From NCBI GenBank assembly GCA_035533755.1, contig DATLTC010000038.1, positions 1 to 56,178 of the forward strand: DNA of 56,178 nt. Direction: 5' to 3'. Positions 1-8,575 of the stretch are shown in pieces. A model generated the notes under the pieces. It saw only the letters and a program-made list of their open reading frames with translations, did no database searches and had not been told where the DNA came from. Each line of letters opens with the position of its first letter. Position 1 is the first letter of the stretch. The translations under genes were made by a program, and so were the position numbers. The stretch is from Gemmatimonadaceae bacterium. Its GTDB lineage: Bacteria; Gemmatimonadota; Gemmatimonadetes; Gemmatimonadales; Gemmatimonadaceae.

Positions 1-134
1 CCCAGTCCAAGTCCCGTTCACCACGAGTCTTAGAGCACGCGCCAGCGCGGCCGCGTTCGTGGCCGCCGTCTTGCCTTCTCGGTGGGCGTCACGATTCACT
101 CACGGCGCCCAGGCGCCCCACCGAGGAGGAGACC

Positions 135-1133
135 ATGTACAGCATCGATCGCAGCATCCGTATCCGCCGGCTTTCGTGGACCGCGCTCGTCGTGGTGCCG
201 TTTGCGCTCGCGGCGTGCGGCGGCGACACCGCCGAAGCGCGCCCGGCACATTCCGGCACTCCGTCCGTCACCGCGCAACCGCCCGAGGGATCGGCGGCCG
301 GCCACATGACGCCTGCGGGCGCATCGTCCAGCACCGCGCGGGTAGACCGGTCGAAGATGACGGTGACCACGGCGGTCACGTACGAGAACGCCGAAGACGT
401 GTTCAAGGCGGGCCACTATCCCGAGGCGGCCGCGATGTTCGAGAGCTACGTGGCTTCCAACCCCGGGAACGCGTTCGGCTTCTACATGCTCGGCCTCTCC
501 ACCTGGAAGGCGGGCGACTTCTCGCGCGCCGAGGGCGCGTTCGACACGGCCATCAAGCTCGATTCCACGTTCGTGAAGAGTTACTTCAACTCGGCGCGCG
601 TGCTGCTGGACATGAAGCGGGCGCCCGAGGCGCTGGAGCGCATCGAGAAGGGGCTGAGCCTGGACTCCACGTCGGGTGACGGGCTGCGCCTCAAGGCGCG
701 GGCGCTGGCGCAGAGCGGCAACGTGGACAGCGCGATGGCCACGTACCGCCGTCTGCTCGTCATCAACGACGAGGACGTGTGGGGGCTCAACAACCTGGGC
801 GTGCTGCTGCTCGACTCCGGGGACTTCCAGGGCGCGCTGGGCCCGTTGGCCCGGGTGGTGCAGCTCAAGCCGACGGCGCCGCTCTTCCAGAACAACTTCG
901 GCATGGCGCTCGAGCGGTCGGGATACCCGGTGGCCGCCAAGCATGCGTATGAAGCCGCGGTGCGCGACGACTCGACCTTCACCAAGGCGGTGACGAACCT
1001 GCGGCGGCTGCGCGGCATCGTCACCGACTCCACGGCCGTGGACGACGTGAACCCGCAGGATCTGGCCGAGCAGTTCCGCCAGCGGGTGAAGACGTGGAAG
1101 GACAGTGCGACGACGGGCAAGGTAGGACGGTAG
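135..1133 (+). CDS. TPR-repeat lipoprotein
   Basis: Probably an envelope lipoprotein that acts as a protein-interaction scaffold; the partner is unknown. The N-terminus is a lipoprotein signal: basic residues, a hydrophobic run, then a Leu-Ala-Ala-Cys lipobox with Cys at about residue 28. A Ser/Thr/Pro-rich linker follows. From about residue 85 to 290 there are repeated 34-residue helical pairs typical of tetratricopeptide repeats. The ATG is preceded by a strong purine-rich ribosome site (GAGGAGGAGACC). The last four codons (Lys-Val-Gly-Arg and the stop) lie inside an 8-base tandem repeat, so the C-terminus may have been remodelled by repeat growth. A 15-bp hairpin follows. The lipoprotein and TPR calls are clear; the specific role is not. 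Confidence 0.85.
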   Translation: MYSIDRSIRIRRLSWTALVVVPFALAACGGDTAEARPAHSGTPSVTAQPPEGSAAGHMTPAGASSSTARVDRSKMTVTTAVTYENAEDVFKAGHYPEAAAMFESYVASNPGNAFGFYMLGLSTWKAGDFSRAEGAFDTAIKLDSTFVKSYFNSARVLLDMKRAPEALERIEKGLSLDSTSGDGLRLKARALAQSGNVDSAMATYRRLLVINDEDVWGLNNLGVLLLDSGDFQGALGPLARVVQLKPTAPLFQNNFGMALERSGYPVAAKHAYEAAVRDDSTFTKAVTNLRRLRGIVTDSTAVDDVNPQDLAEQFRQRVKTWKDSATTGKVGR

Positions 1134-1161
1134 GACGGTAGGACGGTAGGACGGTAGGACG
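1122..1161. repeat. tandem repeat, 5 x GTAGGACG
   Basis: Five perfect head-to-tail copies of the 8-base unit GTAGGACG run across the 3' end of the TPR gene. They supply its last codons and its TAG stop. The same unit recurs about 16 kb away at 17056-17087. Confidence 0.95.
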
Positions 1162-1172
1162 GTGAACAGCGG

Positions 1173-1205
1173 CCGAGCTCCGCGGACGAGGTCCGCGGAG
1201 CTCGG
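1173..1205 (+). terminator. 15-bp hairpin after the TPR gene
   Basis: A perfect inverted repeat with a 15-bp stem and a GAG loop, starting CCGAGCTCCGCGGAC, sits 40 bases after the TPR stop. There is no long T-run (TTGCGTT follows), so it is either a terminator that works without a strong U-tract or an RNA-stabilising hairpin. Confidence 0.6.
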
Positions 1206-1366
1206 TTGCGTTCGGGACGTCGATGCGCGCATGCTACGTCCGGCGCGGGCGCAAAACAAATCCGGGCGCGCTCCGTAGGGACCCGGGACGAGCCAACCGT
1301 CGAGGGGTATCGGTTGTCTAATCGGCACGGTTGCCCGTTCGCCCGCCTCCGCCCCCGGGGATCCCG

Positions 1367-3859
1367 ATGTTCAATCTGAAGCTCGCCTTCCGGACGCTGT
1401 TCAAGTCGCCCTTCGTCACCGGCGTCGCCATTCTCTCGCTGGCGCTGGGCATCGGAGCGAACGCGGGCATCTACTCGATCTTCAACCAGCTTCTCCTGCG
1501 GCCGCTCCCCGTGCCGCACCCGGAGCGGCTGGTGAATTTCGGCGCGCCGGGTCCCAATCCGGGCTCCCAGTCGTGCGGCCAGGCCGGCGGGTGCGACGAG
1601 GTGTTCAGCTATCCGATGTTCCGCGATCTCCAACGCGCGGAGACGGGATTCAGCGGCATCGCCGCCCACTGGCTCACCGGCGCCAACATCGCGTACCACG
1701 AGCAGACGGTGAGCGCCGACCAGATGCTCGTGTCGGGCTCGTACTTTCCGGTGCTCGGCCTGAATCCGGCGCTGGGGCGCCTGCTGGGGCCGGCCGACGA
1801 TCAGGGAATCGGCGACAACTACGTGGCCGTGCTGAGCTACGACTTCTGGCAATCGCACCTGGGCGGGAGCTCCGCGGTGCTCAATCAGCCGATCGTGGTC
1901 AACGGCCAGACGATGACGATCGTGGGCGTGGCGCCCAAGGGATTCCAGGGCACCACGCTGGGCGCGACGCCGGCGGTGTTCATCCCGATCAGCATGCGCA
2001 CCGTGGTCAACCCGGGGTTCAAGGACTTCGAGAATCGCCGCAGCTACTGGATCTACGTGTTCGGCCGCCTCAAGCCCGGCGTGTCCATGAACCAGGCCCG
2101 GGCGCGCATCAACGCCGTGTACCACTCGATCATCAACACCGTCGAGGCGCCGCTGCAGACGGGGATGAGCGCCACGACGATGAAAGTGTTCCGCGCCAAG
2201 GAGCTCACGCTGGCCGACGGTCGCCGCGGCCAGAGCTCGGTGAGCGGGCAGGCGCGCACGCCGCTGCTGATGCTGCTGTCCATCACCGCGATCGTGCTGC
2301 TCATCGCCTGCGCGAACATCGCCAACCTGCTGTTGGCCCGCGCGGCGAGCCGCTCGCTCGAGATGGCCGTGCGCCTGTCGTTGGGCGCCACGCGGGCCCA
2401 GGTGCTGGGGCAGCTCCTGATCGAGTCGTGCCTGCTCGCCGTACTCGGCGGCGTAGCCAGCCTGGCCGTGGCGCACTGGACGGTGGGCCTCATGACGTCG
2501 CTCCTGCCGGCCGACGAGTCGGCCACGATGCAGTTCCATCTCAGCATGAACGCCGTGTGGTTCGCGGCGGCGCTGTCGATCGGCACCGGACTGCTGTTCG
2601 GGCTCTTCCCGGCGCTGCACGCCACGCGCCCCGACCTCGTCTCGGCGCTGCGCGACAACTCGGGCAAGGCGTCGGGCACGCGCGCCGCGGCGCGGTTCCG
2701 CACGTCGCTGGTCACGGCGCAGATCGCGCTGTCCATGGCGCTGCTCATCTCGGCGGGGTTGTTCATCAAGAGCCTGGGTAACGTGAGCCGGGTGGATCTG
2801 GGCATGAAGGTGGAGAACGTTTCCACCTTCGCCATCTCGCCCGTGCGCAACGGCTACCAGCCGGCGCGCTCGGCGGTGCTGTTCACGCGCGCGCAGGACG
2901 AACTGGCGGCCATCCCGGGCGTGACCGGGGTGACGGAGGCGCTCGTGCCGCTGCTGGCCGGCAACAATTGGGGGCAGGACGTTTCCGTGGAAGGCTTCAA
3001 GAAGGGACCGGACGTGGACGCCGGCTCACGGTTCAATGCCGTCGGACCGAACTATTTCCACGTGATCGGCATGCCCATGCTGTCGGGCCGCGACTTCACG
3101 GAATCCGATGCGCTGGGCGCGCCGAAGGTGGCGGTGGTGAACGAGACCTTTGCCAAGAAGTTCCATCTGGGGCGGGATGCGGTGGGCAAGCACATGTCGA
3201 TGGGCAACGATTCGCTCGACATCGAGATCGTCGGGCTGGTCAAGGACGCCAAGTACAGCGACGTCAAGCGGGCCGTGCCGCCGGTGGTCTTCGTGCCCTA
3301 TCGCCAGGACAGCACCATCGGCAACATCCACTTCTACGTGCGCAGCGCGGGCAATCCGCAGCAGGTGCTGCGCGCGATTCCCGGCGTGGTCAAGAAGCTC
3401 GACCCCAACCTGCCGGTGCAGGATCTCAAGACGCTGTCGCAGCAGGTGAAGGAGAACGTCTTCCTCGACCGCATGATCGGCACGCTGTCCTCGGCGTTCG
3501 CCCTGCTGGCCACGCTGCTCGCGGCGATCGGCCTCTACGGCGTGCTCGCCTACTCGGTGGCGCAGCGCACGCGCGAGATCGGCGTGCGGATGGCCCTGGG
3601 AGCCGACGGACCGCGCGTGCGCGCGATGGTGCTGCGGCAGGTCGGCGTGATGACGGTCGTCGGCGCGGTGATCGGGATCGTCGGCGCCCTCGCGCTGGGG
3701 CGCGGTGCGCGCTCGCTGCTGTACGGGCTGCAGGGGTTCGATCCCACCGTGATGGCGGTGTCCACGCTGGTGTTGGCGGCGGTCGCGTTCGGCGCCGGCT
3801 ACGTGCCCGCGTTGCGCGCGTCGCGCACCGATCCGATGCACGCGTTGCGGTACGAGTAA
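1367..3859 (+). CDS. ADOP-type FtsX/MacB orphan ABC permease
   Basis: Inner-membrane permease of the MacB/FtsX superfamily, about 830 residues. Layout: a first TM helix near residues 20-40, a periplasmic MacB-type domain, a block of three TM helices (about 310-430), a second periplasmic domain, and a second FtsX block of three TM helices at the C-terminus. The last block carries the usual Arg-Glu-Ile-Gly-Val-Arg-Met-Ala-Leu-Gly motif. This duplicated arrangement matches the 'acidobacterial duplicated orphan permease' (ADOP) family. No ATPase gene is nearby, which is normal for the family. I chose the ATG at 1367 because Met-Phe-Asn-Leu-Lys-Leu-Ala-Phe-Arg is the typical family start; a TTG at 1331 would add a proline-rich leader. 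Substrate unknown. Confidence 0.9.
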   Translation: MFNLKLAFRTLFKSPFVTGVAILSLALGIGANAGIYSIFNQLLLRPLPVPHPERLVNFGAPGPNPGSQSCGQAGGCDEVFSYPMFRDLQRAETGFSGIAAHWLTGANIAYHEQTVSADQMLVSGSYFPVLGLNPALGRLLGPADDQGIGDNYVAVLSYDFWQSHLGGSSAVLNQPIVVNGQTMTIVGVAPKGFQGTTLGATPAVFIPISMRTVVNPGFKDFENRRSYWIYVFGRLKPGVSMNQARARINAVYHSIINTVEAPLQTGMSATTMKVFRAKELTLADGRRGQSSVSGQARTPLLMLLSITAIVLLIACANIANLLLARAASRSLEMAVRLSLGATRAQVLGQLLIESCLLAVLGGVASLAVAHWTVGLMTSLLPADESATMQFHLSMNAVWFAAALSIGTGLLFGLFPALHATRPDLVSALRDNSGKASGTRAAARFRTSLVTAQIALSMALLISAGLFIKSLGNVSRVDLGMKVENVSTFAISPVRNGYQPARSAVLFTRAQDELAAIPGVTGVTEALVPLLAGNNWGQDVSVEGFKKGPDVDAGSRFNAVGPNYFHVIGMPMLSGRDFTESDALGAPKVAVVNETFAKKFHLGRDAVGKHMSMGNDSLDIEIVGLVKDAKYSDVKRAVPPVVFVPYRQDSTIGNIHFYVRSAGNPQQVLRAIPGVVKKLDPNLPVQDLKTLSQQVKENVFLDRMIGTLSSAFALLATLLAAIGLYGVLAYSVAQRTREIGVRMALGADGPRVRAMVLRQVGVMTVVGAVIGIVGALALGRGARSLLYGLQGFDPTVMAVSTLVLAAVAFGAGYVPALRASRTDPMHALRYE

Positions 3860-3868
3860 CGCCGCGCG

Positions 3869-5692
3869 CTACTGGCCGGGCGGCAACCGGAAGATGGCCA
3901 GTTGCGGGTGCAGCGATCCGGGCAGCGGCGCTCCCCCGGGAGCGGCAAAGCGCACGGTGATCGCCGACGCGCTGGCCGGCGTGTCCAGCCGCCAGAACGA
4001 CATCGCGCCCGGCGCCATCTCCTGGACCGTGGCACCGGCGGAGATCGGACGCACCGGAATCGGAAACGGCAGCGTGCCGCCGCCGGCGCCCGAGATCGAC
4101 GCCACGCTCGACCAGAGCGCCCGCAGGTTGCGCGAGGCGAACCGGTCAACCGGCGGCGCGATGGTCCGTGGCAGGCCGGGCAGGCTGTCGGTGAACAGCG
4201 CGAGCCCGAAGTTCGCGAACAGCGCGGCGAACGGCTGGCCCGTGGCCGCTTCGATGTCGGCGATGCCATCGGCCGGCCCGGTCTCGAGCTTGCGATAGAA
4301 TTCGCTCCCCATCTGATCGCCCAGCCACCGCATTAGCGCCCAGTCGCCGCCGCGCCATGCCAGACCGAACTGGCCGTCGTTCTGCAACGTCAGGCTCACG
4401 GTGTCCGGCAACGTGGCGTAGTCATACGAATCGAGCATGAACCCGCGCGCGAAAGCGACCGCCGAGTCGGGAAGCAGCTGCGCCGGATCGGTGCGGCACG
4501 CCGGCGGCGGGCACCGGGCCTCGTAGTAGGCCGACCCCAACTCTTCGGCCACCAGGCTCAGCCCCTCGTCCATCCAGCTCGCCCCCGGCTGGCCATGGCT
4601 CACGATCGTATGCTGCGAGAAGTTGATCAGGTGCTGCATCTCGTGCAGAAACACCACCGGCACCTCGTCGTCCACGTCGCTCACGTTGTGCGCGCAGCTG
4701 AACTGCCCGCTCGGATCGGGCACGATCGAGTAGAAGATCTCGCCCTGATTGGAATTCGGATCGGCGCCGCCGTTGAAGTCCTCGGCGTTGAAGAACCCGG
4801 CCACGTATCCCTGCGAGTAACAGGTTGCGGCCGGCACGCCGGCATTGACCACGGGCGACAGCAGCATGATCACGCGCCCATTCCTGTCGATATCCGACGG
4901 CTGGCCGAATGCCGTCGTGTCGATCGGGTAGAGGGTGCGATCGAAATACTGGCCGTACTTTTGCAGCTGCGCCGCGGTGAATCCGCCGGATGGCGCGGCC
5001 ACATCCTGGTACACGAGCACGCTGCCGCCCACGTAGTCCAGCCGAGCCGTCACGGACTTCCAGGCCGGATGCGCGGCGTCGAAGCTCGACAGCACATGGA
5101 AACTCCGCGTGCTCCCAACCGCCGGCGGCGCGAGCGAGGCCGCGGGGGCGCTGCTTCGTGACGCCTGGCTGAACGACGGTGATTGGGCGATCGCCCTGGC
5201 GCGCGCGAGGAGCAGGTGATCGACCGCGCGCTGCCGCGTGGGAATGAACGCGGCCGGGCCGCCCGTGGCCGGCGCCGCGCCCGCACCCGCCGCCGGCCAC
5301 TGCATGGCCGGCGCGCGGTCTCCGGCGCTCGACGCCGCGGGCCCGAGGGTGGACAGTGTGTACGTCACGAGCTGAGCCGGCGCCTGGCCGGTGGGAAACT
5401 GCGCCACCACCAGATAGCGTGAGCCGCTGCCGGCCAGTGTCACCGTCACGCCACCGTTCGCGCAGTCCACCACCGTTGCCTGCGCCACGCCGAGCGTCAC
5501 CACGCCGCTCGACGCGCACGGCGCGCTGCGCGCCAGCGCCGCGGGCGCGGTGGGGGCGTCGCCGGTGCGTGAGCATCCGACCACGGCCGTTGCGGCGATC
5601 ATGGCGGGGAAGAGCGCGAGCGAACGCGGGGCGCGGGCGCCGACGCGTCCGCTGCGCCGCTCGCGCGAAGACGCGGAGCGAACGTCGAACAT
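3869..5692 (-). CDS. M30 (hyicolysin)-like zinc metallopeptidase lipoprotein
   Basis: Predicted surface or periplasmic zinc peptidase of 607 residues. The N-terminus has an Arg-rich region, a hydrophobic stretch and a Val-Val-Gly-Cys lipobox (Cys about 40). The metalloprotease motif His-Glu-Met-Gln-His lies at about 350-354. A Met-Asp-Glu-Gly-Leu-Ser segment downstream supplies the likely third ligand Glu, as in M30/gluzincin-like enzymes. The N-terminal 200 residues are Ala/Pro-rich and poorly conserved. The gene converges on the ADOP permease with only 9 bases between stops. The metallopeptidase call is strong; assignment to M30 rather than a related family is likely but not proven. Confidence 0.78.
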   Translation of the reverse strand: MFDVRSASSRERRSGRVGARAPRSLALFPAMIAATAVVGCSRTGDAPTAPAALARSAPCASSGVVTLGVAQATVVDCANGGVTVTLAGSGSRYLVVAQFPTGQAPAQLVTYTLSTLGPAASSAGDRAPAMQWPAAGAGAAPATGGPAAFIPTRQRAVDHLLLARARAIAQSPSFSQASRSSAPAASLAPPAVGSTRSFHVLSSFDAAHPAWKSVTARLDYVGGSVLVYQDVAAPSGGFTAAQLQKYGQYFDRTLYPIDTTAFGQPSDIDRNGRVIMLLSPVVNAGVPAATCYSQGYVAGFFNAEDFNGGADPNSNQGEIFYSIVPDPSGQFSCAHNVSDVDDEVPVVFLHEMQHLINFSQHTIVSHGQPGASWMDEGLSLVAEELGSAYYEARCPPPACRTDPAQLLPDSAVAFARGFMLDSYDYATLPDTVSLTLQNDGQFGLAWRGGDWALMRWLGDQMGSEFYRKLETGPADGIADIEAATGQPFAALFANFGLALFTDSLPGLPRTIAPPVDRFASRNLRALWSSVASISGAGGGTLPFPIPVRPISAGATVQEMAPGAMSFWRLDTPASASAITVRFAAPGGAPLPGSLHPQLAIFRLPPGQ

Positions 5693-5751
5693 GGGGAGTG
5701 TACGGTTGGGGGGGAACGACAGGCTGGCGACGGCGGGGCTCGACGGGAGCG

Positions 5752-5773
5752 CCGGCGGCCATGGCGCCGCCGG
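5752..5773 (-). terminator. GC-rich hairpin downstream of the BNR gene
   Basis: An 8-bp stem (CCGGCGGC with GCCGCCGG) around a 6-base loop lies in the 116-base gap between two minus-strand genes. There is no T-run, so termination is only suggested. The rest of the gap shows nothing recognisable. Confidence 0.35.
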
Positions 5774-5808
5774 TCAGGGTACTAATACCACCCGGACGTC
5801 ATCCGAGT

Positions 5809-8514
5809 TCACTTCTCGTTCGGGTCCCTGTTCACGGTAAGCGTCGTTTCCAGATATTTCCCGTCAGCAAAAAGCCTGATCGTGTAAACGCCTGGTTTGA
5901 TTTGTGGCGCGGCGACCGGTCTTCGCGCGGCAGCGCCGCCGGCGGCGGCGCCAGACGTATCGCGCTTGGCCTCGGCGCGGAGGTTCCACCACACGCGGTC
6001 GATGCCGGCGTCCGCCGGCCCGCTTAGCGTGCGCACCGTGTTGCCCGTGGCGTCGAGAATGGTCAACCGGACGCTGTCCGCCGCCGCCGATCTCAGATAG
6101 TAGTTGAGCGACGCGCCGTAGGGCGGGTTCTGCCCCACGTTCGCCGGCGGATCGAACTCGGCGCCGAAGCTCGTGGCCGTGGTCGCATCGCGCAGATGGA
6201 ACAGATAGGCGGGCCGCGGCTGGAACAGCCAGCGGTCGGCGGCGAGCACGGCCGGCGTGAGCTGCTGCAGCGGCGTCACGTCGTCCATGATCCAGAAGCC
6301 ACGCCCCCAGGTGGCGATCACGAGATCGTTGAAGTCGGGCTGCACTTCCATCCAATTGAGCGGCACGTGCGGCAGGTCGTTCTGCGCGTTGACCCACGAC
6401 GCGCCGTCGTCGAGCGACAGGTACAGCGAGTTCTCGGTGCCCAGGTAGAGCAGCCCCGGCCGCACCGGGTCGTCGCGGATGATGCGCGCGTAGCTGAACA
6501 CGCTGTTCGGGATGCCGCGGCCGATGTCCGTCCAGGTGCGGCCGTAGTCGTCGGTGCGGTACACGTGCGGCGCATTGTCGGCCGCGCGGTGGCGATCGAT
6601 GGTCACGTAGGCGCCGCCCTTCACGAAGTGCGACGGCTGGATGCTGGTCACGTTGCCCCAGGATGGGAGCCCGGGGATCGCGGCCGTGACGTCGGTCCAC
6701 GTCCTGCCGCCGTCGCGCGTGACGTGGACGAGGCCGTCGTTGCTCCCCGCCCAGACCACGCCGTCCTCGATCGGCGACACGGCGATCGCGTACAGCGAGC
6801 ACGGGATGTCCTGGTTGTCGTTGCCCAGATCGCCGGGCGCGCGCTCCCTGGCCTTGTCGTTGCGCGTGAGATCGGGACTGATCGTCTTCCACGTCTTGCC
6901 GTCGTCGGTGGTCAGGTGCACGTACTGGCTGCCCGCGTACAGCCAGTGCGGATGGAACGGGGACGTGGCGATCGGGACGCTCCAGTTGGTGCGGAACTCG
7001 CGCGTGTCCACGCCGCCGCGGCCCTCGCCGCCGCGGCCGCTGGGCCACGGGCTGGCCGGCTGCCCTATGCGGGTTGTCGTATTGAAGCGGCTCACCCCGT
7101 TCGAACTGCTGTACCAGATGACGGCGTCGTTGGCGGGATCGGGGATCGCCCACCCGCTCTCGGCGCCGCCGCCCCACCGCCACAGGCCCTCGGGGATGAT
7201 GCCGATGCCATCGGGCGCGCTGCCCACGCCCGTGCTGCCCAGCAGGCTGTTGCTCGGGCCGTAGAACACCGGGCCGTCCTGGCGCGAGCCGTACACGTCG
7301 TACGGCATCCGGCGGTCGGTGGCCACGCGGTTGATCTGCGCGTCGGGGAGATCGACGTGGAACCACGACCGCCCGCGGTCGCGCGAGATGTTCACGTAGC
7401 GGTCGTTGGCGATGATGATGCGGTTGCCGTCCACCGGATCGATCCAGATATCGTGGTGGTCGGGAAAGAGGCCCGGCACCTCGACGTTCGTCGCGCCGCC
7501 GTCGTGCGACCGGTACACCGACTGCGTGAGGAAGAACACGTCGTCGGGATCGTCGGGCAGGACGCCCATCTTGGAGAAGTAGCGCGCCCGGCGATTGATG
7601 TTGGGATCGCGGCTCGTGAGCTTCCAATTGGCCCCGCCGTCGTCGGAGCGCCAGAGATTGCCCTGGTCGGCGGTCTCGATCAGCGCGTAGACGCGCTCGT
7701 GGTCGCTGGGCGCGATGGCGAGCGCGATCTTGCCGATGGGCGCGTGCGGCAGCCCGTGGCCGGTGAGATGGGTCCACGTGGTCCCGCCGTCGCGCGACAT
7801 GTAGATGCCGCTGCCCGCGCCGCCGCTGAAGCTCGTCCAGGGATGGATCTCGAGCTGCCAGGTGGCCGCGAACACCACGCGCGGGTTCACGGGGTCGATG
7901 ACGACGTCGATCGCGCCGGTGTTCTGGTCCACGAACAGCACCCGCTGCCACGTGTGGCCGCCGTCCGTGGTGCGGAACACGCCGCGCTGCTGCTGCGGTC
8001 CGTAGCTGTGTCCCATCGCCGCCACGAACACGACGTTGGCGTTGGTGGGATCGATGGCCACGCGCCCGATGCGCCCCGTGGAATCGAGCCCCATGTGCGT
8101 CCACGTGGCTCCGGCATCGGTGGACCGGTACACGCCGTTGCCGATCTCGATGTTCGGCCGGATGAACGGATCGCCCGTGCCCACCCACACCGTGCGGGGA
8201 TCGGTGCGCGCCACGGCGATGGAGCCGATCGACGCCACATCCTGGCCGTCGAAGATCGGATGCCAGTGCAGCCCGCCGTCGTCCGACTTGAACACGCCGC
8301 CCGACGGCGTGCCGGCGTAGATCACCTCGGGGTTGCCGGGGACGCCGGCCACGGCGTTGATGCGGTTGCCGGGCGCGCCCACGTAGCGATAGCGCAACTG
8401 CCCGAACGTGGCCGCCGGCGGCGTCTGCCCCGCGGCGCGGGGAGCGGACCAGAACGTGCAGGCGCACGCCACGACGAGCGCCGCGGTGTGGCGGCGCAGA
8501 TCCATTCCAGACAT
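5809..8514 (-). CDS. secreted VPS10/sortilin-like BNR-repeat protein
   Basis: Exported beta-propeller protein of about 901 residues, in the family often annotated 'glycosyl hydrolase' or 'WD40/YVTN/BNR-like'. A signal peptide ends near Ala-Ala-Gly-Gln. At least ten Asp-box (Ser-x-Asp-x-Gly-x-Thr-Trp) repeats follow, such as SDDGGLHW, TTDGGHTW, SRDGGTTW and TRDGGRTW, as in sialidase and sortilin propellers. The C-terminus is a short Ig-like segment. I chose the ATG at 8514 because a GGAGG site lies 6 bases upstream; a TTG at 8520 and an ATG at 8505 are less well placed. From memory, many relatives run past 1,000 residues with a helical C-terminal part; this one stops just after the Ig-like strand. 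No catalytic function can be assigned. Confidence 0.85.
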   Translation of the reverse strand: MSGMDLRRHTAALVVACACTFWSAPRAAGQTPPAATFGQLRYRYVGAPGNRINAVAGVPGNPEVIYAGTPSGGVFKSDDGGLHWHPIFDGQDVASIGSIAVARTDPRTVWVGTGDPFIRPNIEIGNGVYRSTDAGATWTHMGLDSTGRIGRVAIDPTNANVVFVAAMGHSYGPQQQRGVFRTTDGGHTWQRVLFVDQNTGAIDVVIDPVNPRVVFAATWQLEIHPWTSFSGGAGSGIYMSRDGGTTWTHLTGHGLPHAPIGKIALAIAPSDHERVYALIETADQGNLWRSDDGGANWKLTSRDPNINRRARYFSKMGVLPDDPDDVFFLTQSVYRSHDGGATNVEVPGLFPDHHDIWIDPVDGNRIIIANDRYVNISRDRGRSWFHVDLPDAQINRVATDRRMPYDVYGSRQDGPVFYGPSNSLLGSTGVGSAPDGIGIIPEGLWRWGGGAESGWAIPDPANDAVIWYSSSNGVSRFNTTTRIGQPASPWPSGRGGEGRGGVDTREFRTNWSVPIATSPFHPHWLYAGSQYVHLTTDDGKTWKTISPDLTRNDKARERAPGDLGNDNQDIPCSLYAIAVSPIEDGVVWAGSNDGLVHVTRDGGRTWTDVTAAIPGLPSWGNVTSIQPSHFVKGGAYVTIDRHRAADNAPHVYRTDDYGRTWTDIGRGIPNSVFSYARIIRDDPVRPGLLYLGTENSLYLSLDDGASWVNAQNDLPHVPLNWMEVQPDFNDLVIATWGRGFWIMDDVTPLQQLTPAVLAADRWLFQPRPAYLFHLRDATTATSFGAEFDPPANVGQNPPYGASLNYYLRSAAADSVRLTILDATGNTVRTLSGPADAGIDRVWWNLRAEAKRDTSGAAAGGAAARRPVAAPQIKPGVYTIRLFADGKYLETTLTVNRDPNEK

Positions 8515-8575
8515 CAACAACCTCCGGTGACCGGCAGCGGTGGGTGCGGCCCGGGGGAAGACCGCGCGGCGGGTC

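Noticed and set aside
1122-1161. CRISPR array
   Set aside because: The unit is 8 bases with no spacers; no cas gene is near.
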